Shown here piece after piece: positions 24,651 through 37,575 of a stretch of DNA of 64,000 bases. The translations under genes and the position numbers were made by a program. Every line of letters starts with the position of its first letter. The first letter of the stretch is position 1. Source of the stretch: Diorhabda sublineata (lineage: Eukaryota; Arthropoda; Insecta; Coleoptera; Chrysomelidae); the NCBI RefSeq assembly GCF_026230105.1, contig NC_079480.1, positions 12,194,488 to 12,258,487 of the forward strand, written 5' to 3'. Below the pieces are notes generated by a model that had not been told where the DNA came from, made no database searches, and saw only the letters and a program-made list of their open reading frames with translations.

Positions 24651-25104
24651 ATATTGCTAACACATCCTAATGGTCCTCAATAGGATTAATGAGAGAATTC
24701 TAATTAGAAAAATCAAAGATTATCGTGAGGTTAATAAACCTTTTTAAGTTAGACGAAAACAAATTATGTCTAATGCTGATTTGGTTAATTCACTAAAGTA
24801 AGAGAAATTCAGATATACAAAACTCTTAATGGAACATTCGACGTCGAGTCATCAATATTATTTTATGATTCCACCAAAATAAAAGCTTAGTCTGACTTTA
24901 GTCTTAGTTTTATTATATTGTTAATTGTATAACCTTTTGTATGTCTTGTATAAATTGTAGTTGATAAAAGTGTTTATAAAAATGTGATCCTACAAAAGAT
25001 GATTCATATTTCGTGTCAAAACTTTGTAAAAAGCTATTTATTAAGAACACCGTATCAGTGTACAAGCTGTCTTAAATACTAAATCTTATTATAATTAATC
25101 ATAG

Positions 25105-25258
25105 AAATGGATATTTATGGTCGTTACAGTCTCATCAATATAAAATAAAAGTAAGTACATAATTTGATAAGTTAATAGAACTTCAAGTGTCTATGGGCCA
25201 TTTGGAATCACTTAACTATAAGGTTGGTTCCCATTAGGAGTAGGGATGCAACATCGAT
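25105..25258 (-). repeat. Inverted copy of the 22.5-kb dispersed repeat
   Basis: The reverse complement carries TATAGTTAAGTGATTCCAA, TAGACACTT, TTTTATATTGATG and GACCATAAATATCCAT, matching the second unit at 22467-22570. The unit contains extra sequence between TAGACACTT and TTTTATATT. Confidence 0.8.
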
Positions 25259-25795
25259 GTATTTTGAAAAATATCGATGTGCAAAAATATCATCGAGCTG
25301 TAATATGGGGTCAAGAGTGGTTGAGATAGATAAGATTGAAGAATGCTATAAGGTATCAAATTTTCTGGCTAGTTGTTTCTTTAATTCCTCTTAAAATTGA
25401 GGTATTATTCCATTGATGTTCTCCAGTACTTCACAGACACAGCTAACTAGCTTTGCTCACCGTTAAGTAGCTATCTCCAGAAAACTCTTTGGTTAATTAA
25501 TCAAATGGGCATAGCAATTCCATCATTTCTTTGGTGCCATCCAGTTCATTGCTTGAAACCATTGGTGGAGCTTCAGGTCGAATCAAAAGTATTGCTTCTA
25601 CAATGGACTTAACTCCGTGAATATAAAACCAATAGTTCCATCTTGTGCGAACATCGTGTATCATTTTTTTTAATTGACCTTCTTTCAGTCCTATCTCTAA
25701 CTGTCCCTTCCGTAATTCGTCACTTGCATTGACGCTCCTTTTTATATACTTCAGAATGTTTCTAACTTCGGTTATTAACTGTTATGTAGTCAAAA
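25240..25795 (-). pseudogene. hAT transposase fragment, ZBED type
   Basis: Read from high to low coordinate: QLITEVRNILKYIKRSVNA, then DELRKGQLEIGLKEG, KKMIHDVRTRWNYWFY, PEAPPMVSSNE, MMELLCPFD and LTKEFSGDSYLTVSKAS. The DVxTRWNSTFYM and PFEXXTxExSGExYxTVSK blocks are typical of ZBED-like hAT transposases. The N-terminal BED finger and the C-terminal dimerisation region are not visible, and stops interrupt the end. It is enclosed between inverted copies of another repeat. Confidence 0.78.
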
Positions 25796-26329
25796 AATCT
25801 AATTATATTGAATCTAGTTAACCTACGCGATAAAAAACAAAGCAGTTATTCCAGAAATCTGAATCTAATTATTACGAGCGTTTATTTTCATCAAAAACTT
25901 TTGCCATTACGCATTACGCCAGTTCTTAGTTAAGGGCTCGATTTTTCGGGGGGGTTTTCCGAAACTTTTCAATCGCCTCTGCCAAGGCTTTTTTGTGCGA
26001 CTAAACCTCTACCACTGCTTTACGGCTGTTAGTTGAGACCTTAAGAACATTTCTAAACAATTTTTACGTGGAAACCGTTTCGATTTTTCTCGCAAGTTTT
26101 ACAACGTGGAAAACCGGCTGGCATTATCATACGCAAACATTTCACACCATTTAGTAGTCATTTAATAATGAACTAGGATTTTATTTATAACTTTCAGGCT
26201 CTGATCATGGGAACCGTTTCAAGCCTTTTTTATGTAGCCTAGCTCTCCGTCTATTAGGAGTGGTTAGTTGACAACTTGCTTTAGGTAATAAATCTTAACA
26301 TATACAATGATAAATACAAATTAGGTGAG

Positions 26330-26440
26330 TAAATTTATGGTTTTTCACAGTCATATTAATATAAAACTAAAATTACGTAATCCGTGGCGATACGTTAATG
26401 GAGGGTGAAATAAGGGACACTTTGTATCACTTAACTATAT
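26330..26440 (-). repeat. Inverted copy of the 22.3-kb dispersed repeat
   Basis: The reverse complement reads ATATAGTTAAGTGATACAA, AGTGTCC, CATTAACGTATCG and TATTAATATGACTGTGA, matching 22303-22405. A further edge with ACCACTCCTAATAGACGG lies at about 26247-26268 on the same strand, so the full unit may extend to about 26245. Confidence 0.82.
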
Positions 26441-26645
26441 TATTATTAAATTGATTTTCATATTAATTGTATTTAGTAGTTTTTTACAACTTTGTGTCTA
26501 ATAAAACATTTTCCAATCGTTTATGAGGTACGTAGATCTGATATCAATATAACAGATATTATTTATATTAAATAAAATAGAAAAATAGATGATAATGATT
26601 GATATACTTGCTGAATGTAATAAGTCTTACGAAATTATCACTTAC

Positions 26646-26853
26646 CAATATCTCGTCGTCGGGTATTCTTGACAAAAGATCGAGAAGTTCATTATTTGGT
26701 ACTGAATGGGGTCGTAAAATTCTCCGGAAGAATTTATTTAATCCCCACAACATCAAAAGGTATCTAATCGGCATTATATACAATACAATGGTCGCTACGA
26801 TTAGAAGAAATATCGCTATGCAGGATAAATAAGGAATCGTGAAATTGAACATA
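26646..26853 (-). CDS. Mctp: Mctp exon: second transmembrane segment and C-terminal tail
   Basis: The exon has 208 nt with acceptor TTTTTTAG and donor GTAAGT at 26645. The product starts MFNFTIPYLSCIAIF, continues with a hydrophobic span (FLLIVATIVLYIMP) and then the conserved MCTP tail RYLLMLWGLNKFF, NNELLDLLSRIPDDEIL. It ends in phase 0, and a short terminal exon is expected further to the left. I could not find that exon, probably because it encodes only about 10-25 weakly conserved residues. Confidence 0.93.
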
Positions 26854-29800
26854 CTAAAAAAGGAAAAAATCATATTTAGTACTATCAGTAACGGAATCAC
26901 AAACGAGTACAGTCAAATTAATCTTTATACTGACATCAGTAAGGCCTTCGCATATTGAGACCTAGAGTAGAGTAGCGCAGCGCGGCACAGATCAAGGTAG
27001 TTTTTGAGCTTACGTGTTCGCTAGAAAATGTGGCGCACAGCAGTGAAGTCTCTCACGTGGACTGCTCCACATTTGTAGCCAAGGCACAGAAACTGTGGCA
27101 TAAAAGTTCACCTGCGCCGATGTAAGCTAGAAATTTGCAATGGATCAAAACGAAAAGTTAATTCAATTGGTGCGTTTTTATCCAGTTTTGTATAATACAA
27201 TCGAGAATATACGAGGCCACGGCAAGACCCATAATGACCTTCACCGCAGAGACATGGCCAGAAACGGCGAAAACCAATAGAATGATGGAAACAGCAGAGA
27301 TGAAAGTGCTACGTAGGATAACCGGAAAAACCCTACTGGACAGGGAAAGAAGTGAGAACATTAGAAGATTGTGCAAAATAGATGAAGTCAACGAATGGGT
27401 TTTATCAAGAAAGAAAGAATGGAAATAGCACATAAGTCGTATGAATAACAAGAAACTGGTCAAGATAGCACGCGATAAATCCTAATTGGGTCGAAGGGGT
27501 ACCGGCCGACCCAGAAAAAGGTGGTGCGACAACCTTGAAGCAGGATAGGAAGTAATGATGTCGAAGATAAAACAGGCGACTACGCCTAATACACGGAAGA
27601 AGAAAATTAAATTTAAGCAAAAAAATCTAGATGGAAATATGAAAATTCTCTACATTGCAGATGGTGAGAGACTTTTCATGAAAATAACTTCCGTAGTGTT
27701 TGGTGATAAAAAACTATATTCCTCAATAATATCAAAGGTTTTCGAGCATTATATTTCCCAGAATACATAAGAGGTTGGATTATCCTGTGAACTTCGTATC
27801 GAGACGAAAGTAGTTCAAAAACCTTCCGCTACACAACTCTTTTGTTAGAACAAATTCCCCATGAGAACCTGTTTTGCAGATAGTTACAGAATTTTCTTTT
27901 TTGTTACCTGAATCTCACTCACTATGTAAATACAAATATTTGGACATCACACACAGAATACACTGCTTTCCAATATGCGAGGAAAACCGCGTTACGCAGT
28001 ATTTTTGGCAATACTGCTCTGTGATGTGCCCTGCCTGGACCGTGCCAGACAGCTCAATATGCACCTAAGCTAACAATAAACTTGAGTAAATAGAAACTTC
28101 CTACATTTTATCGTTTCCTACTGACAGCAGAAATAAATACTTAAAAAAGATACAATAATTTTTTGAGTAATGATATACTTCAATAGCGGATCGTATTTTT
28201 CTGAGATAAAACTAATTAATTGCCATTTTGTAAAAATTCGTTCCATTTGTGACAGTTTATGTTGCGTAAATAGAACAAGTTTAATGTATATTTGTGCATG
28301 TTTGGGATCGTATGTACATTCCAAAAAATATAACGTTAAATACGAGGACTGCTACTTAAGTTTTGAGATATGACAACACTGATGTGATTATGTCAAATAT
28401 GATATTGCCATCATGAAGTTTGACATTTTTAATGATGAACGTACTCACTAACAGTTGTTATGCGAGTGCTATTTAGTTTACAATTAATTGAAACATTCAT
28501 ATTTGTCAAAAAATGTATTTAAATCGCGTACATTTTCGTGTGATGATTTTCTATGACATTCGGAATGGATTAAACAAACAGCAATGTGCAGATCAAGTAG
28601 CTACGGCTTTTGGTGATAAAGCACCATCTAGAACCACCGTGTTTCGCTATTTTTCCGAAATCAATCGTGGTCGTACATCAGATTTAAATAAAAACGTTAA
28701 ACGGTAAAAACGAATTGATAGGTCATCCGCCGTATTTTTTCCCAGCATGTTTTTTCCAAACCCTCGTAGTTTTCGCGATTCTAAATATTTTTGAGTGTAT
28801 AAACCCATTTTAAGGTAAAAATTTTCAGGTTAGGAACAAATACCTCACATAATTTTTTGTAGAGAATTTCGTACTCTATATTTTTTGTAACGACAGTTTT
28901 TTTCGCATTCCTCATAGTTTTCGACTTTGCATTCGCTTTTCAAATTTCCTAAAATTTCGAAAATCCGTGCCCGTAAATCTAAACCGCCCAATTTAATTTG
29001 AGGTTTTAGCTCAAAATCGCATAATTTGTCTGTATTAGAAGGTATAATTTTTATCAGCTCCGTTTTTGTAGGTAATAAATTTACATAGAGACAGTATAAA
29101 TGAAATGTTTCTTATAAAACAACCATGAACGATTTTTTCAAAAGCAACATTCCATAGACAACTTTGTTTATTAACGAAACTTTCTAAATTTCTATTAAAA
29201 ATCTAGAGAATATATCGAGATATCAAGACTCATTATTATATTCTTTAAAAAAAACATCACTTCAAATCTCATATCATACAAAACTGACATTCAACATACT
29301 TTTTCACACCCTCCAGTAATGAAGCAATTCTTCCAATGGCATTTTGAACACCTTGCGTTACTTCCTGAATGGCCTGTAGACGTTCTTTTAAACTTTTCTT
29401 CTCTTCTTTTTCTTTATCTTCCTCGTCGTCATCGTCCACTTCTGAATCCTGCGATTCATCCCAAGGAACTTGAAGTGGACCCGCCAATGATCTCACTATA
29501 TATTGCTTCAGAAATATCAAAAGTATCAAAACTGGAAACATCCAAGGTTGGAAGTAGTAACAGAGAATCAACCATATTAGGAGTGCGGAGAAACTTTGTA
29601 TTTTTGATTCCCATTCAAAACAGTTTCTGTAAGAGGAATTCGTAGAGATTAAAATCTAGTTTTTCTCAACAATTATCCACTAGGGGTTAATAATAGTTTC
29701 CTGTCTTGGTTTCTGAACTATTGTTGATCACAACTTTAGAAGTCTTTAATGATTTTGAAAGACTTGCTCTGGTTTTGGAAATGAAAATTGAAAAATGTCA

Positions 29801-32800
29801 ATTTGATTTTGGAAACTTAGAAGACGTCAAAGTAAACTGATAGGAAAATATCAAAAACACATTTTATGTTTGCATGAAACGTTTTTTATAAGATTGTCTC
29901 TTAAAATGATTGAGGTACAATCTCTTTAAACAGACCATGAGGTATTTATAATATGACACTTACTGAAATAGTTTACCAAATTCTAGGAAGTACATGATAA
30001 AAACTTTGAGCCTCAGAACATTCTTAACAAAAACTTGTCGTTTGAATTTTATTTCAGTTTGCATATACTTTTCTTCTTTAGGATTCAACGTTCTAATACA
30101 TGCTCTAATAGGATTCCAGATAATTGTCATTTCCAGTAGAATTTGCGGTCCGTTTCCTTTGGCTCTCGTCCTCAACTTCTTATCCTTCAGTGCATACCAC
30201 CTTTTCTCTCCGTTTCTTATTCTTAGCAACGGAATTGCGATTTTCCCTATAACACAAGATTTAAATAATTTGTACAACACTTTTTAAACCTATTTTATTT
30301 TTTAATATAGACACTCACCCAAAAACTCTACCTTATGATCTCTATCTTCATCAAAAACAGTAATTTCTAAGACGTTATTAATATCTTTAACGTTAAACGT
30401 GAAAATTTTATTCCAAGATGGTGTCAATGTCTTGTATTCGGTTTGCGTTTGAAGACGAGCATTTCCTAATTCTAAGACGCAAAAAGGATCACTTTTACCA
30501 CCAAGATCTGCCGAAGCAAGTCCTTGAGCTTTAAATACTCTAACAGTCAAATGACCAACATCTTTAAGATTGTGAAATGTTCTATGCCATGCCTGTAAAA
30601 CATATTTTTCACAGATTTTTCGCTATTGATAATAGTGGTAATTGAAGAAACCGAATGCGGACTTCTCGAACAAACCTCCCCCACAAGTAACCAGACACCA
30701 AGATCTTTGCGAAGTTTACTTACATATCTGTCAAGTATCATTTGTTTCTCTCGAGGATTGTCTTCGTAGGTTGTTAGATCGGATATAGTTTCAGAAGCTG
30801 TTGTACCGCTTATAGTCAGAAGAAGATGTAAGGAGCCTGCTCCGTCTTCTAACTCTTGCCAAATATTATGTGTTTTTTCTCGTTCATACGTGGTTAGATC
30901 TAATACACATCTGAAAACGATTCATAAAAATAACAATAACATTTCGCAACCCATAAAGGAACATGAAAAAATAAAAACTAATAGTAAAATAGATAACTGA
31001 ATAAATTTGTAAAACAACTAACAATAAAAATTGACACCATGGTGGATGAACCAAATAATAGAAATAATAGAAAACTATGAAAAATATAATGAAATGAGAA
31101 AAAATTGAAATATGTGGTCGCTGAAACAAAGTAAGACAGTTTTCGGTAACAAACTGGAAAGGGACAGCAAAAGGAACCAGAAAGGACAAGAAACAAGATG
31201 AAATTTACATGGATGAAAATGGTAAAATTTTCACAAAAGAAGCAAAAATAATGGAGAGGTGGAAGTCATAATTTATGATAGGTACAGAAGATAATAATGA
31301 ACTGAATAAAATAATAAAATAAGTAAAAAAAATTGCCACGACGTAAACAAAGGAAAGATAACTAAGGAAGAAGTTATAGAAGCGATCAAGTAAGTGGCTA
31401 AAAAATGGAAAAGCGACAGAATGCGACAAAATAACACCTGAAATGTAAAAAACTATGGGAGAGAGTGATATAGAAAAAAAAAAGAATAAAATAGATAACT
31501 GTAGTAAAATCAATAGAAAATATACGAATTAGGCAATTTAAAAGCGTTCCAGAAAACTTGGAAGAAACGTGGAGTGTTTTCAAAGTGGTGATGATTGTGG
31601 CAGCAAGACATGGATGTAGAATATGTGAAACAACTAACAATAAAAAGTTGACATCATGGTGGACGAACCAAATAAAGGAAGAAATAAAAAGTGAAAAAGG
31701 CACTTGGAAGAGATATCTTGCAAGCAGAACAATAGAAAACTATGAAAAATATGATGAAATGAGGAAAAATTGATATATGTGGTTGCTGACGCAAAGAAAG
31801 GGAGTTGGTCTGACTTCGGTAACAAACTGGAAAGAGACAGCAAAAGAAACCAGAAGGGACAAGAAACAAGATGAAATGGATGAAAACGGTAGAATTTTTA
31901 CAGAAGAAGCAAAAATAATGAAGAGGTGTAATTCATAATTTATGATAGGTACAGAAGATAATAATGAACTGAATAAAATAAGTTAAAAAAAAGTGCCACG
32001 ACGTAAACAAAGGAAAGATAACTAAGGAAGAAGTTATAGAAGCGATCAAATGGAAAAGCGGCAGAATGCGACAAAATAACACCTGAAATGTTAAAAACTA
32101 TGGGAGAGAGTGGTATAGACCTATTTACAAAAATATAGATATGGTACTTAGATAGCATTGTTATCACACATTATCACATTTATAATTCAGAAGATAACAA
32201 ACCATGTAACAACTACATAGGAATAACGAAACGTAGAAAATACAATAAATGATGCACAAAGTAGATTCCGCAAAGGTAGACGTGTACAAGATCACGTATT
32301 TACCATTAAACAAATTATAGATAAAGTTGGCCGACGAGGTAGAGACGCATATTTTGGGTTTGTTGATATGAAGAAAGTTTTCGACAGAGTACCGAGTGTA
32401 ACAATATGGGTAAGTTTATAAAGAATAAAAATAGTTGTCGACTTACGAAATGCAATCATGAGCTTATATAAAAGAAATGTGAACAATATTATTAGTAAAA
32501 ATCTAAGATCTACAGACAAATTTTGACATTTAGAATAACACACTGAAGCAATTTGGTATGAGAATAAATGTAGAAAAGATTGCAGTAATGGCACTCAAAC
32601 AACAAATGATAAACAGAAATAGAAAATAAGGCAATGAAAATCCAGAAATTACCAAGAGAATTAGAAACGCCATAAACACATATTACAGCATAAACAACTG
32701 CCTAATGAATAAAAGAGAATTAATTCTCAAGACTAAAAGTTTATAAAGCAATTTACCGATTAATATCAACTTATGGCTGCGAAAATTAACAAATACGAAA

Positions 32801-35800
32801 AGACATTTATGAAATTCATTGAACAAAGACAGTTGAGTTTGTGGGGTAATTTACAAAGAATGGAGGAGTCAAGACCAGTGAAGAGAGCGTGGAAAAGAGG
32901 AAGACCTAAAGCAACATATGACAAAGCAATAGGTAATATATTTGAAAAGAAAAGCACAACATGGAAAGAAGCAAAAATAATCGAACAATGGAGCAAATTT
33001 GTATATAATACATAACAGTAGGTAAACTTATACCACAAACTATGTGGTATATGTGGAACTGATTATTTATTTAAAGCGAAGAAGATGCTTAATTCATTTC
33101 ACTTGAAATATAAAACCAGTAACATCGAAAAGGTTATATAATTAGTTTTCTTTTGCTAGAGAAAATTCTCTAATTCTTATTTTATTGTTTATTGCTTTCT
33201 ATTCCTAATTATCGTAAATCTTTATATAAAAGTAAAATTCGTCACTGAGAATAATCTATTTCCATCAACGATCTCTCTCCACACTAGAAGAAGCAACCAG
33301 ACTGTAGAAAAAAGAATCAAAATCGTACGCACACCAAACATATTATTGGTTGAAACAACAAAAAAAATTATTTGTATAAAAAAGTTTCTAACCTTCCTAT
33401 AAAATCATCTCTTGCACGATCTTTATCCCATACTGTAATTTCTAGTTGTTGATCTCCATCGTCGTATAAATGAAGATCCAGTTGCTCTAACCATCTTGGA
33501 TTCAGCGATCTCCATACTACTCTACTTTTGTACTTTTCGTTTCCTAACCTAAAAATTGTATAATTGTTTGAAGTATAAATCCAAAATATTAGACATAATG
33601 AAGTAAAATTTTGGCTTTGTGTAGTAACAACAGTAATCAATTTGTTAAAAGGAATTATTTTTATCTATTCCATTAGAAAATTAGATGAAAATAATTATTG
33701 TTAATACTTATTATAGGGTGTTCATAAAGTAACGTTGCAAACATTTCGATTTCTGTTAGGTTTAAAAAATGTACTTATATCTGGATACCGTATTATCAAA
33801 TGGGGAAAAAACTAGTTTTGGTCCTTCCAGCCACGCGATTAAGATCAGTTTTATCTATTTTTATGTACCAATAAGATTGTACAGGGTGTCAAATATAAGG
33901 TGATGAAGGTTTTTAGATTATTGAATTTTGAAATTTTTAATGGAACACCCTATATAATTTATATTCCGTTTTTTTATTTAGTGGTAAAAACAAAGGTAAC
34001 TTTGGCATCATTTGCAAAATGAATTCTCAAACTCAAAACTTAGGTTTATTGAATTATCGTGATTTTCGAGTCTAGAATATTTTATTAATGCATGAATTTC
34101 GAATTTTGTAAATAACAAAATCTCATTTTTTTAAATGACACATCCTGTATATTATATATTTAATAGAACGCGCATTAAAATATGAATCATTTTATATTTA
34201 TAGGGTGTGCTATTTAAAAAAATGGAATTTTGTTATGTACAAAATTCGAAATTCATGCAGTAAAAAAGATTCTAGACTGAAAAGTCAAGAAAATTCAATA
34301 AATCAAAGTTTTGAGTTTGAAAATTCATTTTACAAATGATCCCAGTTGCAAGGACTTTCCAATGAAAATTTAAATAACCTAAACCGTGCTGAAATCGAAT
34401 AGGTCGGTCTTTTGGAAGTTACCTTTGTTTTCACCACTAAATGAAAAAACTGAAAATATAGGGGGTTCCATTAAATATTCCAAAATTCCAAATTCCAGTA
34501 TAGTAAATATATAGTGAAAAAGTCAATAATCTGTAGATTCTTTTATATACAAAGAACTTTGGTAATTAAAGTATAAATGATATAATATACAGGGTGTGTC
34601 ATCTAAAAGAAAATGAGATTGTGTTATTTACAAAATTCGGAACTCATACTAAATTCGAAAGTTTTGTGTTTAAAAATTCATTTCACAAATGATGTCAGTT
34701 AACCTCATTTTTATTATGGGAAATTTTCCAAATATAATGATTTTCGAATAAAAATTCAAATAACCTCAAATATTTCGTAAACCGTGCAGAAATCAAATAG
34801 GTCGGTCTTAAGAAAGTTACCTTTGTTTTCACCACTAAATTAAAAAACGCAATAAAACATAGGGTGTTACGTTTAAAATTCCAAAGTTGATATCGATACA
34901 GAAGAATTGGGGACCCTGTATAATCAAAATTTCTTCGATACAAAATCTTTTGTGATAATTTTTTTTGATAACTCTTACAGATTTGGGGAAAAGTATAAGA
35001 GTTACCTTAAGTTTGACACCCTGTACAAAAGGATCATCAGACCGACTGTTTGTATGGGTGTGAATCCTGAGTATTAACTTAGAAGAGTGTTGAAAAAATA
35101 CAAGGGGGGAAGAAACAACTGGGTGACATGAAAAAGAACAATGAGAATATAGAGAAGGAATACAAATGCTGAGCAGAAATGAATAAAAACGAGCCTAATA
35201 TCAAGCAAGTAGTCCACAGAGTCAGGTGGTTGAAGTGACGTGTCGACTGGTGAGACGAGCGGGTTCGCATCCCCAGGGCCAAAAAATATAATGTTCTATA
35301 AAAAAATCAAATAATTTACATCTTGCAAGATATGACTAGAATCTGTCGAATGCTATTTTATTAATTTTTTTCTTATATTTCAATTTGAAAAAGATATTTG
35401 CATAGTATAAAATGACACCCTTTCTCGCGCTGCCCTTAAAATGAAGACTCCGGTATTTGAAAGATTACCTTAGAAATTTTTCTGAAGAAACAATACTTAA
35501 TGCTCTAACTGTGTTCTATATACACAAAGACATTAGCGTGAGATCTGAGCTTAGCATTTAGCTGTAAAAACCTTGAAGAAAATAAACATGCATAAGCATA
35601 AAAAACCACTGATATCTCTCTCATTATTATCATTTTCTATTAATGTATTGAAAGGTTTTTTTTCCTGATACAATCTTACCCCAAGAAAGTTTTGGAATAT
35701 TTCATACTTTATTATTAACAATAAATCTGACCTCAAGGCTAAAAATTACGTAGGATATTTATTTTTCCAAAGGTACAGATAGCATTCTCAGAAGAGCCAG

Positions 35801-37522
35801 AATAGGTCTTATGTCCTGACCGCCTCTTAGAGCAAAATTCTGGGCACGCCACTGGGTGGTTGGGGGATGTGTGCAGAAGAAATGCACACAGATTTGCTAA
35901 AAGAGCAAATGTAGAGAGAGGGGATTAAAAGGATTACAGACAGGCCGAAAAATAAATGAATAGAACAGGTAACATCAGAAAACTGGAAAGAAAGAACAGA
36001 GGTCAGAAACGGATGGAGAGGTATAGTAAAAATAGTCCAAATTTTGTACATTAACTATTTCATTGATACAAAAAGAACTGAAAATAACATTCATTTTGAG
36101 ATAAACTTACCTAAATTTACAATAGGGGTCCGACGTTGCTGTTTCTGGATCACATGGTAAAAGATTTTTCCCCTCAACTAATACTATCGTAACTACGGAG
36201 CTCCATATTTGAGATTTTAATCTTTTATTCACGTCTTGGGTCCTACTAGTTTTTTGGAAGTACTGAAAACAAAAGCTCGTTGTTTAATTTTACTTTTACC
36301 TAAAAGTTTGATCTAGAATTTTTTATAGTAGTCTATCAGTATCCAGCCAACGTTCACTTGGTTTGTAATTATAGTAAAACAAATTTTTTTCAGTTTGTTG
36401 TTTGCAAGTCTCTTATAATTTATAAATTGATTCCTAAATAATAAATGACGTGAAAAATTTTTTTCAGCCTAGGAATTGAAAAGATATGTAAATAAAATTT
36501 TGAAAATTTTGAAAGTTAAAAATTAATCATGAAACTTACAAATTAATTAAATTTCTAATTGAAAGACACTTATACTTGTAGTGCATGCAGAAAATTCACA
36601 ATAATTCCTCAATATTGTGAGGTTATGAGTATATAATACGTCAGGTCAGTCTATATTGGTAGTTAGTATTGTTTAGTTTACAACATCCTTGATCTTCGGC
36701 TATAAAAATATTATTCCTGTTAATGCGCCGATTCACGCCGTGTGTTTGATTTAAAGATAAGAGAAAGCAATGTCGTTTAAACGATAAAAACATTGAAATA
36801 AATAATGTCAAAAATCTTCCACATTTCTGTGACAAAAAGGAACCATGCAGAGAATTTCTTTTTATTTACCAGTAATTCATGATTATCCTCAATTTACTAC
36901 ATGAACCAAAAAATTACCACCAAGAAAATTTAGTTTGATGTTAATTTTAATTATTATATCATTCCGAATTTTTCACCCTACTACGATCAACCCCTATTTT
37001 TCCATCGCGATTGGAATGGAATATAATAATTATAGTACGATAAATTCTTATTTACAATTTCAATTTTCTTTTTGTATCGTGTATGTACCAGTGACTGTTA
37101 TACGTATCATTTTGATTTTTATTTGCAACTCTCATGTTAATTTTACTCTCATCGTAAATTTATCATTAAGTTCCAGTGCAATAATTATTTATTAATAACT
37201 GAAAAGGCAGTTTTTATTCTCATGTAAATAAACACGTCTTGTGAGCTTCAATGACAACAATGGCCATTATCGTACCTGTACATATTGTACTTGACATTTT
37301 TTACAAATAGTTTTAAATCCAAACAGAAACGTGTACGTGTTTAATAGATATACGTGTTCTTTTATTGTGAAAGGTAAGTCAAATAATAAACAAACGAATA
37401 CAATATTGAGTCACTGTTTTTCACAAATAAGTATTTTAACTTGATTTATTCATAGGTTATATGTACAATCAGCAATGCAAGCAAGACTTGAAGGGACCAA
37501 TTGGAGTCATCGAACAATCAAA

Positions 37523-37575
<53 letters not shown>

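Noticed and set aside
29319..29645. 108-codon plus-strand frame
   Set aside because: Antisense shadow of the conserved Mctp membrane exon; the minus-strand reading has clear family motifs and splice sites.
29994..30287. 97-codon plus-strand frame
   Set aside because: Antisense shadow of the Mctp C2C/pre-membrane exon.
30884..32167. Several hydrophobic minus-strand frames about 70-102 codons
   Set aside because: They are antisense to the A-rich plus-strand retroelement; poly-Lys/Glu coding reads as Phe/Ser/Leu on the other strand.
35215..35285. Functional tRNA gene
   Set aside because: No acceptor stem and no proper D or anticodon arm; only the B-box/T-arm part fits.
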